Below are positions 27,144 to 35,992 of a stretch of DNA of 64,000 nucleotides, piece by piece. The position numbers and the translations under genes are program-made. Source of the DNA: Candidatus Aalborgicola danicus (GTDB taxonomy: Bacteria > Pseudomonadota > Gammaproteobacteria > Burkholderiales > Burkholderiaceae_C); NCBI GenBank assembly GCA_016703945.1, contig JADJBC010000044.1, positions 434,001 through 498,000 of the forward strand. Reading direction: 5' to 3'. A model generated the notes under the pieces. That model ran no database searches, had not been told where the DNA came from, and was given only the letters and a program-made list of their open reading frames with translations. Position 1 is the stretch's first letter. Each line of letters begins with the position of its first letter.

Positions 27144-27698
27144 CTACCCCGCCATCAGCTTGTGCACCAGATCGCCGGCGTTCGACGCCTTGTACTTTCG
27201 CATCAGTCGGGCCCGGTAGATCTCAACCGTGCGGTGGCTGATGTCCAGGGTTTTGCCGATCTGTTTGGAGGTTTGCCCCTGCATCAGGTGGGCGGCCACT
27301 TCGCGTTCGCGCGCCGTCAGCTCGGCTTTGACGGGGCGGCGCGCGCTCAGGTCTTCAAAGCCCCAGATGCCGGCTTCGTGCGGTGCCTCGCGGTTGAGCG
27401 CCCGGCCCGTGACGTGGCACCAAAACGCCTCGCCCTTGAATCGTCCATCTACCCGGCGCATGATGCGATCATCGGCATAGGTTCCATTGCGGTTCAAAAT
27501 GGGCGTGATGCGTGCGCCGGTGCGTTCGAACTCGTCAGCGCTGGGGTACAACACCTGGAACGACTGGCCCACCAGCCGGTCGTGGGTGGTGCCAAACATC
27601 TCGCACAGGCGCTGGTTGCAGTCCATGATGGTGCGGTTGCGTGACAGGGCCAGGCCAACAGGGGCCATGTCAAAGGCGAGGCGGTAGTCAATATCCAT
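27144..27698 (-). CDS. PAS domain - LuxR-type HTH transcriptional regulator
   Basis: 184 residues. The N-terminal PAS fold (FDMAPVGLALSRNRTIMDCNQRLCEMFGTTHDRLVGQSF, about 9-47) is followed by a PAS core/linker and a C-terminal GerE/LuxR helix-turn-helix (LTAREREVAAHLMQGQTSKQIGKTLDISHRTVEIYRARLMRKY, 127-169). There is no receiver domain, so sensing is probably by the PAS fold. It is divergent from the CoA-transferase genes 80 bases away and is the likely regulator of them. Confidence 0.85.
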   Translation of the reverse strand: MDIDYRLAFDMAPVGLALSRNRTIMDCNQRLCEMFGTTHDRLVGQSFQVLYPSADEFERTGARITPILNRNGTYADDRIMRRVDGRFKGEAFWCHVTGRALNREAPHEAGIWGFEDLSARRPVKAELTAREREVAAHLMQGQTSKQIGKTLDISHRTVEIYRARLMRKYKASNAGDLVHKLMAG

Positions 27699-27718
27699 AG
27701 GGTTGGGCTTTACGAAAA

Positions 27719-27740
27719 ACTACGTACATTGTTAGGTAGT
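27719..27740. promoter_or_regulatory. Inverted repeat between PAS-LuxR gene and scoAB
   Basis: ACTAC-N12-GTAGT (27719-27740) lies in the 80-base divergent gap. It also includes TACGTA at 27721-27726. Position and symmetry make it a candidate site for the PAS-LuxR regulator. The arms are only 5 bases, so chance is not excluded. Confidence 0.3.
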
Positions 27741-27778
27741 ATCGTATAGGAACAGATTCTTCATAGGAGACGGGTGTC

Positions 27779-28486
27779 ATGAACAAGGTATATCCCAGCG
27801 CAACGGCGGCGCTTGAGGGCGTCGTCAAAGACGGCCAGTTGCTGGCAGTGGGCGGTTTTGGTCTGTGCGGCATTCCCGAGGCGCTGATTGAAGCGCTGAA
27901 GGACAGCGGTGTCAAAGACCTCACAGTCATTTCCAACAACGCCGGTGTCGACGGTTTCGGCCTGGGCAAGCTGCTGGAAACGCGCCAGATCAAGAAGATG
28001 ATTTCTTCCTATGTGGGTGAAAACAAGGAGTTTGAGCGCCAGTACCTGGCGGGCGAGTTGCAACTCGAATTCACACCCCAGGGTACGTTGGCCGAAAAAC
28101 TGCGCGCCGGTGGCGCTGGCATTCCAGCCTTTTTTACCAAGACCGGTGTCGGCACCATCGTGGCCGAAGGCAAGGAATTGCGCGAGTTTGATGGCGAGAT
28201 CTATGTCATGGAACACGCCCTGGTGCCCGAAGTGTCCCTGGTCAAGGCGCACCGTGCCGACAAGTCCGGCAACCTGCAGTTCCGCCTGACGGCGCGCAAC
28301 TTCAACCCCGCAGCGGCCATGGCCGGCAAGATTTGTGTGGTCGAAGTGGAAGAGGTTGTGGAAGTCGGCGACATGGTGCCGGACGAAGTGCACCTGCCCG
28401 GCATCTATGTGCACCGCATCGTGCACAACCCCAACCCCGAAAAGCGCATCGAGAAGCGCACCATCACACCGAAGACTGGAGTTTGA
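27779..28486 (+). CDS. scoA: 3-oxoacid CoA-transferase subunit A
   Basis: 235 residues. The N-terminus MNKVYPSATAALEGVVKDGQLLAVGGFGLCGIPEALIEAL has the CoA-transferase glycine motif, followed by VGENKEFERQYLAGELQLEFTPQGTLAEKLRAGGAGIPAFFT. It matches succinyl-CoA:3-ketoacid CoA-transferase alpha subunits, which activate acetoacetate or related 3-oxoacids with succinyl-CoA. AGGAGA lies upstream. It is followed by the beta subunit with a 2-base gap. The acid substrate cannot be settled from sequence. Confidence 0.92.
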   Translation: MNKVYPSATAALEGVVKDGQLLAVGGFGLCGIPEALIEALKDSGVKDLTVISNNAGVDGFGLGKLLETRQIKKMISSYVGENKEFERQYLAGELQLEFTPQGTLAEKLRAGGAGIPAFFTKTGVGTIVAEGKELREFDGEIYVMEHALVPEVSLVKAHRADKSGNLQFRLTARNFNPAAAMAGKICVVEVEEVVEVGDMVPDEVHLPGIYVHRIVHNPNPEKRIEKRTITPKTGV

Positions 28487-28488
28487 CC

Positions 28489-29127
28489 ATGGCCTGGACA
28501 CAAGACCAAATGGCAGCCCGTGCTGCGCAGGAACTGCAGGACGGCTTCTACGTCAACCTCGGTATCGGTATTCCCACCCTGGTGGCCAACTTTGTGCCCG
28601 CCGACAAAGAGGTGTGGTTGCAGTCTGAGAACGGCATGTTGGGCATTGGCCCGTTCCCGACCGAAGACGAGGTGGACGCCGACCTGATCAACGCCGGCAA
28701 ACAAACAGTGACCACCCAAAAGGGCTCCAGCATTTTTGGCAGCCATGAGAGCTTTGCCATGATCCGTGGCGGCAAGATCAACCTGTCGATCCTGGGCGCC
28801 ATGCAGGTCAGTGAGCGGGGCGACCTGGCCAACTGGATGATCCCCGGCAAGATGGTCAAGGGCATGGGCGGCGCCATGGACCTGGTGGCCGGCGTCAAAC
28901 GCGTCATCGTTTTGATGGAACACGTGGCCAAGAAAAAAGACGGCACCATTGACCTGAAGATCCTGCCCCAATGCACACTGCCGTTGACCGGCGTGGGAGT
29001 GGTGGACCGCATCATCACCGACCTGGCCGTGATGGACGTGACCCCACTGGGTCTGAAGTTGGTGGAGCTGGCACCGGATGTCAGCCGTGAGGATGCGCAG
29101 GCAAAAACGGGCGTGCCGTTGCTCTGA
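28489..29127 (+). CDS. scoB: 3-oxoacid CoA-transferase subunit B
   Basis: 212 residues from the ATG at 28489 (MAWTQDQMAARAAQELQDGF). The catalytic glutamate is in SENG (E47), which forms the covalent CoA thioester. VNLGIGIPTLVANFVP and IPGKMVKGMGGAMDLVAGVKRVIV are typical of the beta subunit. It is in one operon with scoA. The open frame reaches back to 28333 but overlaps scoA there. Confidence 0.93.
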   Translation: MAWTQDQMAARAAQELQDGFYVNLGIGIPTLVANFVPADKEVWLQSENGMLGIGPFPTEDEVDADLINAGKQTVTTQKGSSIFGSHESFAMIRGGKINLSILGAMQVSERGDLANWMIPGKMVKGMGGAMDLVAGVKRVIVLMEHVAKKKDGTIDLKILPQCTLPLTGVGVVDRIITDLAVMDVTPLGLKLVELAPDVSREDAQAKTGVPLL

Positions 29128-29742
29128 GGCACTTGCAGGACCAGACCATGCCCGCAACCGAACTGACCGTGACTTCGCTTGGCACTGTGGGTGGCAAAGG
29201 AACCCCCCCCACCAAAACACCCTTGCTGATTCCGACCGGCCAGCCGGGCGTGCAATCCCTCCCGCGTGGTACGTCTCACGAGGATTGGATAACCGGCCAA
29301 GCTGAGAAGCTAAGAAGCGGCGACTTATTCTCCCTGCCAGTGAAGGACCAATCAGCACCTCGGAATCGCAGGTCAAAAGTTGAGCATCAAGCAGTGGGCG
29401 GTGTTTGAGGAAAAAGCCGGCTCCAAAACCATACGCACCGTCTTCAAAATCACCTGAGGATGTGCTGTCGCATCGCCCGCCGTAGCCCTACAGTGGTTTG
29501 CGACTTACACCCGTTTTACAACACGGAAGTTAGCCTCTGGCCCTCGTATTTGTTACGTTAAATCGATGACAGACGCCTCTGAAGAGTGTGATAGCAAGTT
29601 CAGGGGCGCGCAATGTTGCTGCAGAGACGACCAATCGACTTTTTGAGGGCGTCCAACTTGGGCGATTGAATCGCGATGTCGGTTCGACAAATTGGTAAAA
29701 AGACGGCGTTAACGGAACCGGCGGGGGGCTCGAGGCACAGGG
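29128..29742. other. Gene-free stretch with degraded coding remnants
   Basis: No intact gene is supported. A 91-codon frame at 29133-29408 has no recognisable family. Around 29373-29456 a short frame ends in LSIKQWAVFEEKAGSKTIRT-VFKIT and a stop. It reads like a genuine protein C-terminus cut off from its start, but I cannot name the family. The rest is low in structure. Confidence 0.4.
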
Positions 29743-30638
29743 GTGGCCAAGGCAAGAAGAAAAAAGCCAGAAAAAAAAACCACCGACGACCGAATGCCCA
29801 ACCGAGACCTGTTTTACGACCGCCTGTCACAAGCCGCTTCGCAGGCACGGCGCAAGCGACAGCGGTTTGCTGTTTTTTTTCTCGATCTGGACGGATTCAA
29901 GACCGTCAATGACACGTATGGCCATCAGGTCGGAGATATGACGCTAAAGGAAGCGTCGCGTCGCTTGCAGGCTTGTACCCGTGATGTTGACACGGTGGCG
30001 CGGCTGGTGGTGAGAATCGCCATGGTGTTCACAAAGATTCAGACATGTCGGTGGTAGCGAAAAATCATCAAGAGTGTTTCGCGCCCATGTACCCAAAGAC
30101 GGGGCGTAGAACGACGACCCGAGGGGGAGATTGACAACCTGAGAAAGCCGCCGACGCAGCCATGTATGAAAGCAAGCAGCGCGGCAAGAATTGTTTCACT
30201 TTTTCACAGCAGGTCTCCACGGCATTTTCATTGGCTGGAAGTTGGGTGAAATTTGATGACGCGCACCTGGTTGGCGTGCCGCTTATTGATCAGGAACACC
30301 AGGCTATTGGTGATTTGTTGAACAAGCTTAATGTTGCGTTGGTCGAGCTGTTGCCAAACCAAAAGGCACAACAAATGCTGGAAGAAATTTTGACCGCTGT
30401 GGCGATGCACTTTCGCACCGAAGAGCGACTGATGGACGAATTGGATTATCCGGAGGCGGTGGAGCACAAGGACCAGCACCGTAGGTTGAGCGCTGAAATA
30501 CAGTACCTGAAACAGCGTTTTGTACAGGGAGGAGAGCTGGTTGTACTGCAATGGCTGAAAGACTGGTTCTTTAGCCATATTGCGGACTCTGACAAGCGTT
30601 TCGGTGAATTCCTGGCCGCCAAAGCGCCGTCGGAATAG
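29743..30638 (+). pseudogene. Decayed GGDEF-hemerythrin fusion gene
   Basis: The first part encodes a GGDEF N-terminus (MPNRDLFYDRLSQAASQARR, FAVFFLDLDGFKTVNDTYGHQVGDMTLKEASRRLQ, DTVARL). Where GGDEF should follow it reads VVRI before AMVFTKIQT, then a stop at 30055-30057. Further on, out of frame, come traces of YPKDG and the domain end DAAMYESKQRGKN. That is followed by an apparently intact bacteriohemerythrin domain (about 30240-30620) with DQEHQ, HFRTEER, HKDQH and HIADSD, all expected iron ligands. The open frame 30162-30638 might still make the hemerythrin part. The cyclase is dead by motif loss, deletion and frameshift. Confidence 0.75.
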
Positions 30639-30701
30639 CCCGTCCAGGCCAGGGCCTTGTGGCTCGAATGGGGTCGCGACGATGGCTTTCAACCGAGCCG
30701 T

Positions 30702-31352
30702 TTACTTGACCAACCCCAGCTCCTTGAGACGCGCATACATGCCCGCAGCCATGAACTGGTAACCCAGCGCATTGGGATGGATTCTGTCCGCACACAGTTC
30801 CGGGCGTGCCAGCGTTTCTGAAAACACGTTGGGGATCAGAGCCACCTTTTCTTCGTCCGCCAGTTCCTCATAGATGGGCGAGTCGCTGGGTTTGCCGGCC
30901 ACAAGGCCCAGCAAAGACAATTCCGGCACCGCCACCAACGCGACCTGGGCATCGGTTTGCCGGGCTGCCTTGATCATCAATCGAATATTTTCTTTCACCG
31001 CATTGGATGGCTGACGGCGCAAGAAGTCGTTGCCGCCGATCTCAATGATCACCAGGGCAGGACGATGCGCATTGAGCAAGGCTTGAATCCGGTTCTTGCC
31101 GTTTTGGGCGGTGTCGCCAGAAACTCCGGCGTTGACGACGTTCCAGCCGGTCTTCTGTGCCAGCAAGCTCGGCCAATCTTCACCACGGGATGCACCCAGG
31201 CCAAATGTCACACTGTCGCCGAATGCGAGTACCGTTTGCCCGGGCTGAATCGCTGCCAGTTTGACGGCCTTTTTGCATCCAGCCAAGAACACCGCAGCGC
31301 AACAGCCCGCGAGGAGTGTTCTTCGTTGCAGAGAGATTGAGGTCGATGTCAT
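30702..31352 (-). CDS. SGNH/GDSL esterase, TesA-like, exported
   Basis: 216 residues. The N-terminus has two arginines and a hydrophobic stretch with a lipobox-like LAGCKK. SGNH blocks are present: block I FGDSVTFG (nucleophile Ser), block II Gly in NAGVSGDT, block III GGNDFL, block V DRIHPNALGYQFMA (catalytic Asp and His). The family includes arylesterases and the TesA lysophospholipase/thioesterase. It should act in the periplasm or at the membrane. The natural substrate is unknown. Confidence 0.88.
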   Translation of the reverse strand: MTSTSISLQRRTLLAGCCAAVFLAGCKKAVKLAAIQPGQTVLAFGDSVTFGLGASRGEDWPSLLAQKTGWNVVNAGVSGDTAQNGKNRIQALLNAHRPALVIIEIGGNDFLRRQPSNAVKENIRLMIKAARQTDAQVALVAVPELSLLGLVAGKPSDSPIYEELADEEKVALIPNVFSETLARPELCADRIHPNALGYQFMAAGMYARLKELGLVK

Positions 31353-31367
31353 ATTGTGTTCAAAAGT

Positions 31368-32009
31368 TCATTGAATGGCTGCCTTCCAACCCGTCGCACG
31401 GATCAGTTCGTTGACCATCATCAGCGACAACCCCCATAGGCGCGCACCACTGACGTCAACCGATGAAAAACGCAAGGGCAATCCTGCCACCCGCCAGACC
31501 AGGGGTCTGCGCCTCTCAGGATCGGCGAGATGTGCAATCGGCTCCCACCACAATTTTGCGGCTTCACGGCTGGGTTCCAAAACCAGCGCGCGCGGGGTGC
31601 GGTAAACATAGGGCGATACCACCATGGGGCGGTTTCTGCCATGTTCGCGGGTCAACACATCGGACAAGCGGCCGATGGCAACCAGGTCGTTGGATGCTGA
31701 CATGCCGGTTTCCTCCTGCAATTCACGCAAAGCAGCGTCCCGCGTGCTGGTATCGCTGTGGTCCACGCGGCCTCCCGGAAACGAAACATGGCCTGACCAC
31801 GGGTCTCCAACGCGCTCGGCGCGGCGCATCAGCAGCAAGGCGGGGGCGATGTCACGCCCGTCGGCTCCGTGCTCGGCCAACAGCAGAATGACACCACAAC
31901 GCGCCACCAAGCTGCGCCCCGGAATGCGACGGGGCTTGTAGTTTTGCAGGCGCGCGCTCAGGGTATCCAAGGAGTTCAGGGTGGGCTCCGGCGGTGTTGT
32001 TGCATCCAT
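31368..32009 (-). CDS. NUDIX hydrolase (CoA pyrophosphatase-like)
   Basis: 213 residues from the ATG at 32009 (MDATTPPEPTLNSLDTLSAR). The NUDIX box runs from GGRVDHSDTSTRDAALRELQ to EETGM (79-103), preceded by the WSGHVSFPGG signature characteristic of CoA-cleaving NUDIX enzymes (NudL/YeaB type). It should hydrolyse CoA or related pyrophosphates in the cytosol. The open frame extends to 32393 but overlaps the next gene without homology. It may be co-transcribed with the esterase 15 bases downstream. Confidence 0.85.
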   Translation of the reverse strand: MDATTPPEPTLNSLDTLSARLQNYKPRRIPGRSLVARCGVILLLAEHGADGRDIAPALLLMRRAERVGDPWSGHVSFPGGRVDHSDTSTRDAALRELQEETGMSASNDLVAIGRLSDVLTREHGRNRPMVVSPYVYRTPRALVLEPSREAAKLWWEPIAHLADPERRRPLVWRVAGLPLRFSSVDVSGARLWGLSLMMVNELIRATGWKAAIQ

Positions 32010-32095
32010 CGAATTTATGCGAAATCGGGCCACACTGGGGATACTTGCCCCCAAACAGCGTTCGTGACAGGCGGCCCACAGCGGTAAGGCGAACG

Positions 32096-33472
32096 TCAGG
32101 CCGCCCGTGTCACCAACCTGCGCGAAGCCACCGCCTGTCTCACCCAACCCAGCCGGAACCAGCGCGCCACCATGATGCTGCCGCGAACCCATTCGTCCAG
32201 CGCGTAGGCGATCCACACACCAACCAGCCCCAGGCCAAGGTAGATGCCCAGGAACCAGGAGCCAAACCCCATCACGAAGACCATGGACGCCGCTCCGGCC
32301 ACAACGGGAAAACGCGCGTCGCCAGCGGCCCGTAGCGCGGTGATAACGACGATGTTGCAGGTGCGCCCGGGCTCCAGCAGCACGGTGATCCACAGCAACG
32401 TGGTGGCACTGGCGATAATAGCCGGGTCACTGGTGAACAGGCGCAGTGTCCATGGCGCGGTCAGGGCGGTCAGCACGGCGATGCCGAACGACACCCCCAG
32501 GCCCCAGAACAAACACTTTCGCACCAGATGCAATGCGCTGCGCAACTGCCCTGCACCAATCAGGTGGCCGACCAAAATTTCACCGGCAAACCCCAGCGCC
32601 ACGGTGGACAACACGATCACATTCATGATCTGCATGGCATAACCCTGTGTGGCCAGTGGTGCCGTGCCCATGGCGGAGACCACGGTGACCGACACCAGCA
32701 CGGCGACGCGGTACGCAATGGCCTCAGCCGCGCCGGGCAAGCCTATGGCGACCGAAGTGCGCAACGTGGCCCATTCAATCACCCAGGCATCGCGCCAGCG
32801 CGGCGCCAGTTGCAGCACCACACGCCACAACCAAAGGTGCACCCCCAGGCCGAAGCCGCGGCTGATGGCCAGGGCCAGTGCGAAGCCCACCATGCCCAGC
32901 GGGGGGATGGCGCCGACGCCGCGCATCAGCGGAAAACACAGGGCGATGTGCAGTGCATGCATGGACAAAATGTTCAACATGGTCTCGCGGGTGCGCAGGT
33001 GGGAGCGCATGACGGCCGCCATGCTGGCGTTAAAGGCGTCCAGAAACAGGGCGAAGGCCAGCACATGCAAATAAGGCTCCGCCAGTTGCCGCACATCGGC
33101 GCTGGCCTGCATGGCGCTCAGTAGCGGGCCCGTCGCGGCAAACAAGACCAGCGCACTGCCCAGGCCCAGCCAGGTGCTGGCACCCAGGCTGGCCAGGGCG
33201 GTGCGGTCCGCGTCGCGCCGGTTGCCCGCGCCCAGGTTTTGGGTGATGACCACCCCCACACCCATGCTGATGATGCGGAACAACAAGAAGAATGCGCCCT
33301 GCACATGGTTGGCCAAGCCAAAAGCCGCGGCCGCCGTATCGGACTCCTTGGACACCAGCCACATACCCAAAAAGCCGACGCCAAAACCCAGGATCAGTTC
33401 AGCCAACAAAGGCCAGGTGATGCTCAGTACGTGGGGTTGCGGGAGCGACGGGGCTGGGTTGCTGCGGGCCAT
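32096..33472 (-). CDS. MATE family efflux transporter
   Basis: 458 residues with twelve hydrophobic helices in two halves. The segments ITWPLLAELILGFGVGFLGMWLVS, ITQNLGAGNRRDADRTA and GEILVGHLIGAGQLRSALHLVRK are diagnostic of the NorM/DinF-type MATE fold. It should be a Na+- or H+-coupled exporter of cationic compounds. It is divergent from the mal operon, and an operator-like site lies 27 bases upstream of its start. Confidence 0.87.
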   Translation of the reverse strand: MARSNPAPSLPQPHVLSITWPLLAELILGFGVGFLGMWLVSKESDTAAAAFGLANHVQGAFFLLFRIISMGVGVVITQNLGAGNRRDADRTALASLGASTWLGLGSALVLFAATGPLLSAMQASADVRQLAEPYLHVLAFALFLDAFNASMAAVMRSHLRTRETMLNILSMHALHIALCFPLMRGVGAIPPLGMVGFALALAISRGFGLGVHLWLWRVVLQLAPRWRDAWVIEWATLRTSVAIGLPGAAEAIAYRVAVLVSVTVVSAMGTAPLATQGYAMQIMNVIVLSTVALGFAGEILVGHLIGAGQLRSALHLVRKCLFWGLGVSFGIAVLTALTAPWTLRLFTSDPAIIASATTLLWITVLLEPGRTCNIVVITALRAAGDARFPVVAGAASMVFVMGFGSWFLGIYLGLGLVGVWIAYALDEWVRGSIMVARWFRLGWVRQAVASRRLVTRAA

Positions 33473-33498
33473 GGTGGTCGAAAGGAAAGTGGTCGTCT

Positions 33499-33513
33499 AG
33501 TAGTAATAGTACA
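33499..33513. promoter_or_regulatory. HexR-like operator, MATE side
   Basis: AGTAGT-AAT-AGTACA matches the local consensus TGTAGT-N3-ACTACA at 10 of 12 positions. It lies 27 bases upstream of the MATE start and 199 bases upstream of malK. It may be a secondary site for malK or act on the MATE gene. Confidence 0.4.
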
Positions 33514-33585
33514 AACCAAATATAGAAATCGTTGAATTTCAATGGAGATTTTGTATAACACGCACGGATATTGGTGTTTTCCATA

Positions 33586-33600
33586 CGTTGTAAAACTACA
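33586..33600. promoter_or_regulatory. HexR-like operator in the malK promoter
   Basis: CGTTGT-AAA-ACTACA matches TGTAGT-N3-ACTACA at 10 of 12 positions, with the right half perfect. It covers the -35 hexamer of the best malK promoter, so binding would be expected to repress. Confidence 0.55.
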
Positions 33601-33616
33601 TATCTGTCAGTATACT
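33588..33616 (+). promoter_or_regulatory. malK operon promoter
   Basis: TTGTAA (33588-33593) and TATACT (33611-33616) are separated by 17 bases, giving a good sigma-70 promoter with transcription start near 33623 and a ~75-base leader before malK. Confidence 0.6.
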
Positions 33617-33697
33617 CAGAGACGCCACGGGTTGTTGTGACCGGGCTTATCGAATCATGGATCACTGCAGCCTGAGGGTGTGCAACGGAGAGACAAC

Positions 33698-34807
33698 ATG
33701 GCGGACGTGAAGTTAGCGGGTGTCGGCAAGTCGTTCGGCGACGTCAAGATCTTGCAGGGCGTGGACCTGCACATCCGTGACGGCGAGTTTGTGGTGTTTG
33801 TGGGGCCCTCGGGCTGTGGCAAATCCACGTTGTTGCGCCTGATTGCCGGTCTGGAGGACATCACCAGCGGACGCATGTACATCGGAGACCATCTGGTTAA
33901 CGATGTGCCGCCCGCCGAACGCGGCATCGCCATGGTGTTCCAGTCGTATGCGCTGTACCCGCATATGAGCCTGTACGACAACATGGCCTTTGGCCTGCAG
34001 CTCAAGAAGATGCCCAAAGACGAGGTGGACCGGCTGGTGCAGCACGCCGCCAAAATTTTGGGAATAGAACACCTGCTGGACCGCAAGCCCAAAGACTTGT
34101 CTGGCGGCCAGCGCCAGCGTGTGGCCATTGGCCGCGCCATTGTGCGCAAGCCCGAGGTCTTTTTGTTCGACGAGCCCTTGTCCAACCTGGACACGGCCTT
34201 GCGCGTGCGTATGCGTTACGAATTTGCCAAGCTACATAAAGACCTGAAGACCACAATGATTTATGTGACCCACGACCAGGTGGAGGCCATGACGCTGGCC
34301 GACCGCATCGTGGTGTTGTCAGCGGGCAAGATTGAGCAGGTGGGCTCACCACTGGATTTGTATGAACAGCCCGACAACCTGTTCGTGGCCGGTTTCATTG
34401 GTTCGCCGGGCATGAACTTCATCGCGGCCGAGTTTGTGTCGTCCAATACCAGTGATGTCACGGTGCGGCTGAATGACGGTGCCTTGGTGCAGTGCGCCGT
34501 CAGTGCGCCCACCGCCAAACCCGGTGACAAACTGACGCTGGGCATTCGGCCCGAGCACATGACACGCGTGCCCTACGCCAACCGGTTGACGGCCAAGGTG
34601 ACCTTTGTCGAATCCCTGGGCAGTGTCACCTACGCTTACTGTGCCTTCCCCGGCGTGCAGGAGGATTTGACCTGTGAACTCAATGGCGTGGTACGGGTTC
34701 AGGCCGGTGATACGCTGGAGTTGGGCGTGGAGCCGGACCGGTGTTATCTGTTCGATGCTGCCGGAAAAGCCTTCAAGCGCAACCTGCCCGCGCGCGGAGG
34801 CGAATGA
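33698..34807 (+). CDS. malK: Maltodextrin ABC transporter ATPase
   Basis: 369 residues from the ATG at 33698 (MADVKLAGVGKSFGDVKIL), which has GGAGAGA upstream. Walker A GPSGCGKSTLL, signature LSGGQRQRVAIGRAIVRKPEVFLFDEPLSNLD and the H-loop YVTHDQVEAMTLADRIVVL are intact. The C-terminal TOBE/OB domain (LTLGIRPEHM, VTFVESLGSVTYAYCAF) is that of MalK/UgpC-type sugar importers. It powers the MalEFG transporter encoded next. Its stop overlaps the malE start. Confidence 0.93.
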   Translation: MADVKLAGVGKSFGDVKILQGVDLHIRDGEFVVFVGPSGCGKSTLLRLIAGLEDITSGRMYIGDHLVNDVPPAERGIAMVFQSYALYPHMSLYDNMAFGLQLKKMPKDEVDRLVQHAAKILGIEHLLDRKPKDLSGGQRQRVAIGRAIVRKPEVFLFDEPLSNLDTALRVRMRYEFAKLHKDLKTTMIYVTHDQVEAMTLADRIVVLSAGKIEQVGSPLDLYEQPDNLFVAGFIGSPGMNFIAAEFVSSNTSDVTVRLNDGALVQCAVSAPTAKPGDKLTLGIRPEHMTRVPYANRLTAKVTFVESLGSVTYAYCAFPGVQEDLTCELNGVVRVQAGDTLELGVEPDRCYLFDAAGKAFKRNLPARGGE

Positions 34808-35991
34808 TGCAAATGCGGCTTTCTTGGTGGGTGGTGGCAAGCGCCATGGCTCTGGCTCTGCCGCTGCATGCCGCTGACAGTCCCAAGCTGCTGGTCTGGA
34901 TCAACGGTGACAAGGGTTACAACGGGCTGCAAAAGGTAGGGGATACCTTTGCCAAAGAGTCCGGGGTGACCGTGGTGGTTCAACACCCCGAAGGCGCGAC
35001 TGACAAGTTTCAGGCTGCCGCTGCAGCAGGCAAAGGCCCCGACATTTTTTGCTGGCCGCATGACCGCACCGGCGAGTGGGCACGTTCGGGCCTGTTGGTG
35101 CCCATTCACCCGTCCAAACGGGTGCGCGACGAGATCGATGCATCGGCCTGGAAAGCCTTCACTTACAAAGGTAAGGTCTGGGGTTACCCGCTGGCCATAG
35201 AGGCCGTGGGACTGGTGGTCAACCGCGATCTGGTCAAGACCGTGCCCACCACCTTTGACGAGGTGATGGCGCTGGACAAGGAGTTGGCCAAGAAGGGCAA
35301 AAAAGCTTTGCTGTGGGACTACAACAAGTCCTTCTTCACCTGGCCCATGCTGGCCGGTGCGGGTGGTGAGGTGTTTGGCCGTACGGCAACTGGCGAGTTG
35401 GACCCGTCCGTGGTGGGCGTCAATTCGCCTGGCGCAGTGGCCGGAGCCAACATGTTGTCGCGCCTGATTGAAGAAGGCTACATGCCGCGCGGTGCGCGTT
35501 ATGCCGAAATGGAAGCCGGCTTTGCCCGGGGCGAGATTGCCATGATGATCACCGGCCCCTGGGCCTGGGACAACGCCCGCAAGGCCAAGATCAATTTCAC
35601 GGTGGCGCCGGTGCCGGCTGTCATTCCCGGCAAGCCGTCCAAATCGTTCGTGGGTGTGCTGGGTTGCATGATCGCCGCACCCAGCAAGGTCAAGGATATA
35701 GCCCGAGAGTTCATCGAGAACCATCTGTTGCGGGTCGACAGCCTGAAGACGATCTCTGCCGATGTGCCCCTGGGCACGCCGGCCAACAAGGTCTACTTTG
35801 CGGAATTGTCGGGCGACGCCAATATCCGGGCCACGATGGAGAACGCCCGCACCGGCGAGCCCCTGCCCAACATCCCCGAGCTGGGTCGCTTCTTCCCGGC
35901 CATGGATGCTGCGCTGGAGGCCATCAGCCAGGGCCGCCAGTCCCCCAAGGAGGCGCTGGATGGCGCCGCCGCACGTATGCTGGTGAAGTGA
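34804..35991 (+). CDS. malE: Periplasmic maltose/maltodextrin-binding protein
   Basis: 395 residues from the ATG at 34804, which overlaps the malK stop (ATGA). The signal peptide is RLSWWVVASAMALALPLHAA. The mature part begins DSPKLLVWINGDKGYNGLQKVGDTF, very like E. coli MalE, and includes KGPDIFCWPHDRTGEWARSGLL and MITGPWAWDNARKAKINFTVAPVPA. It binds maltodextrins in the periplasm and delivers them to MalFG. It lies 1 base before malF. Confidence 0.93.
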   Translation: MMQMRLSWWVVASAMALALPLHAADSPKLLVWINGDKGYNGLQKVGDTFAKESGVTVVVQHPEGATDKFQAAAAAGKGPDIFCWPHDRTGEWARSGLLVPIHPSKRVRDEIDASAWKAFTYKGKVWGYPLAIEAVGLVVNRDLVKTVPTTFDEVMALDKELAKKGKKALLWDYNKSFFTWPMLAGAGGEVFGRTATGELDPSVVGVNSPGAVAGANMLSRLIEEGYMPRGARYAEMEAGFARGEIAMMITGPWAWDNARKAKINFTVAPVPAVIPGKPSKSFVGVLGCMIAAPSKVKDIAREFIENHLLRVDSLKTISADVPLGTPANKVYFAELSGDANIRATMENARTGEPLPNIPELGRFFPAMDAALEAISQGRQSPKEALDGAAARMLVK

Positions 35992-35992
35992 C

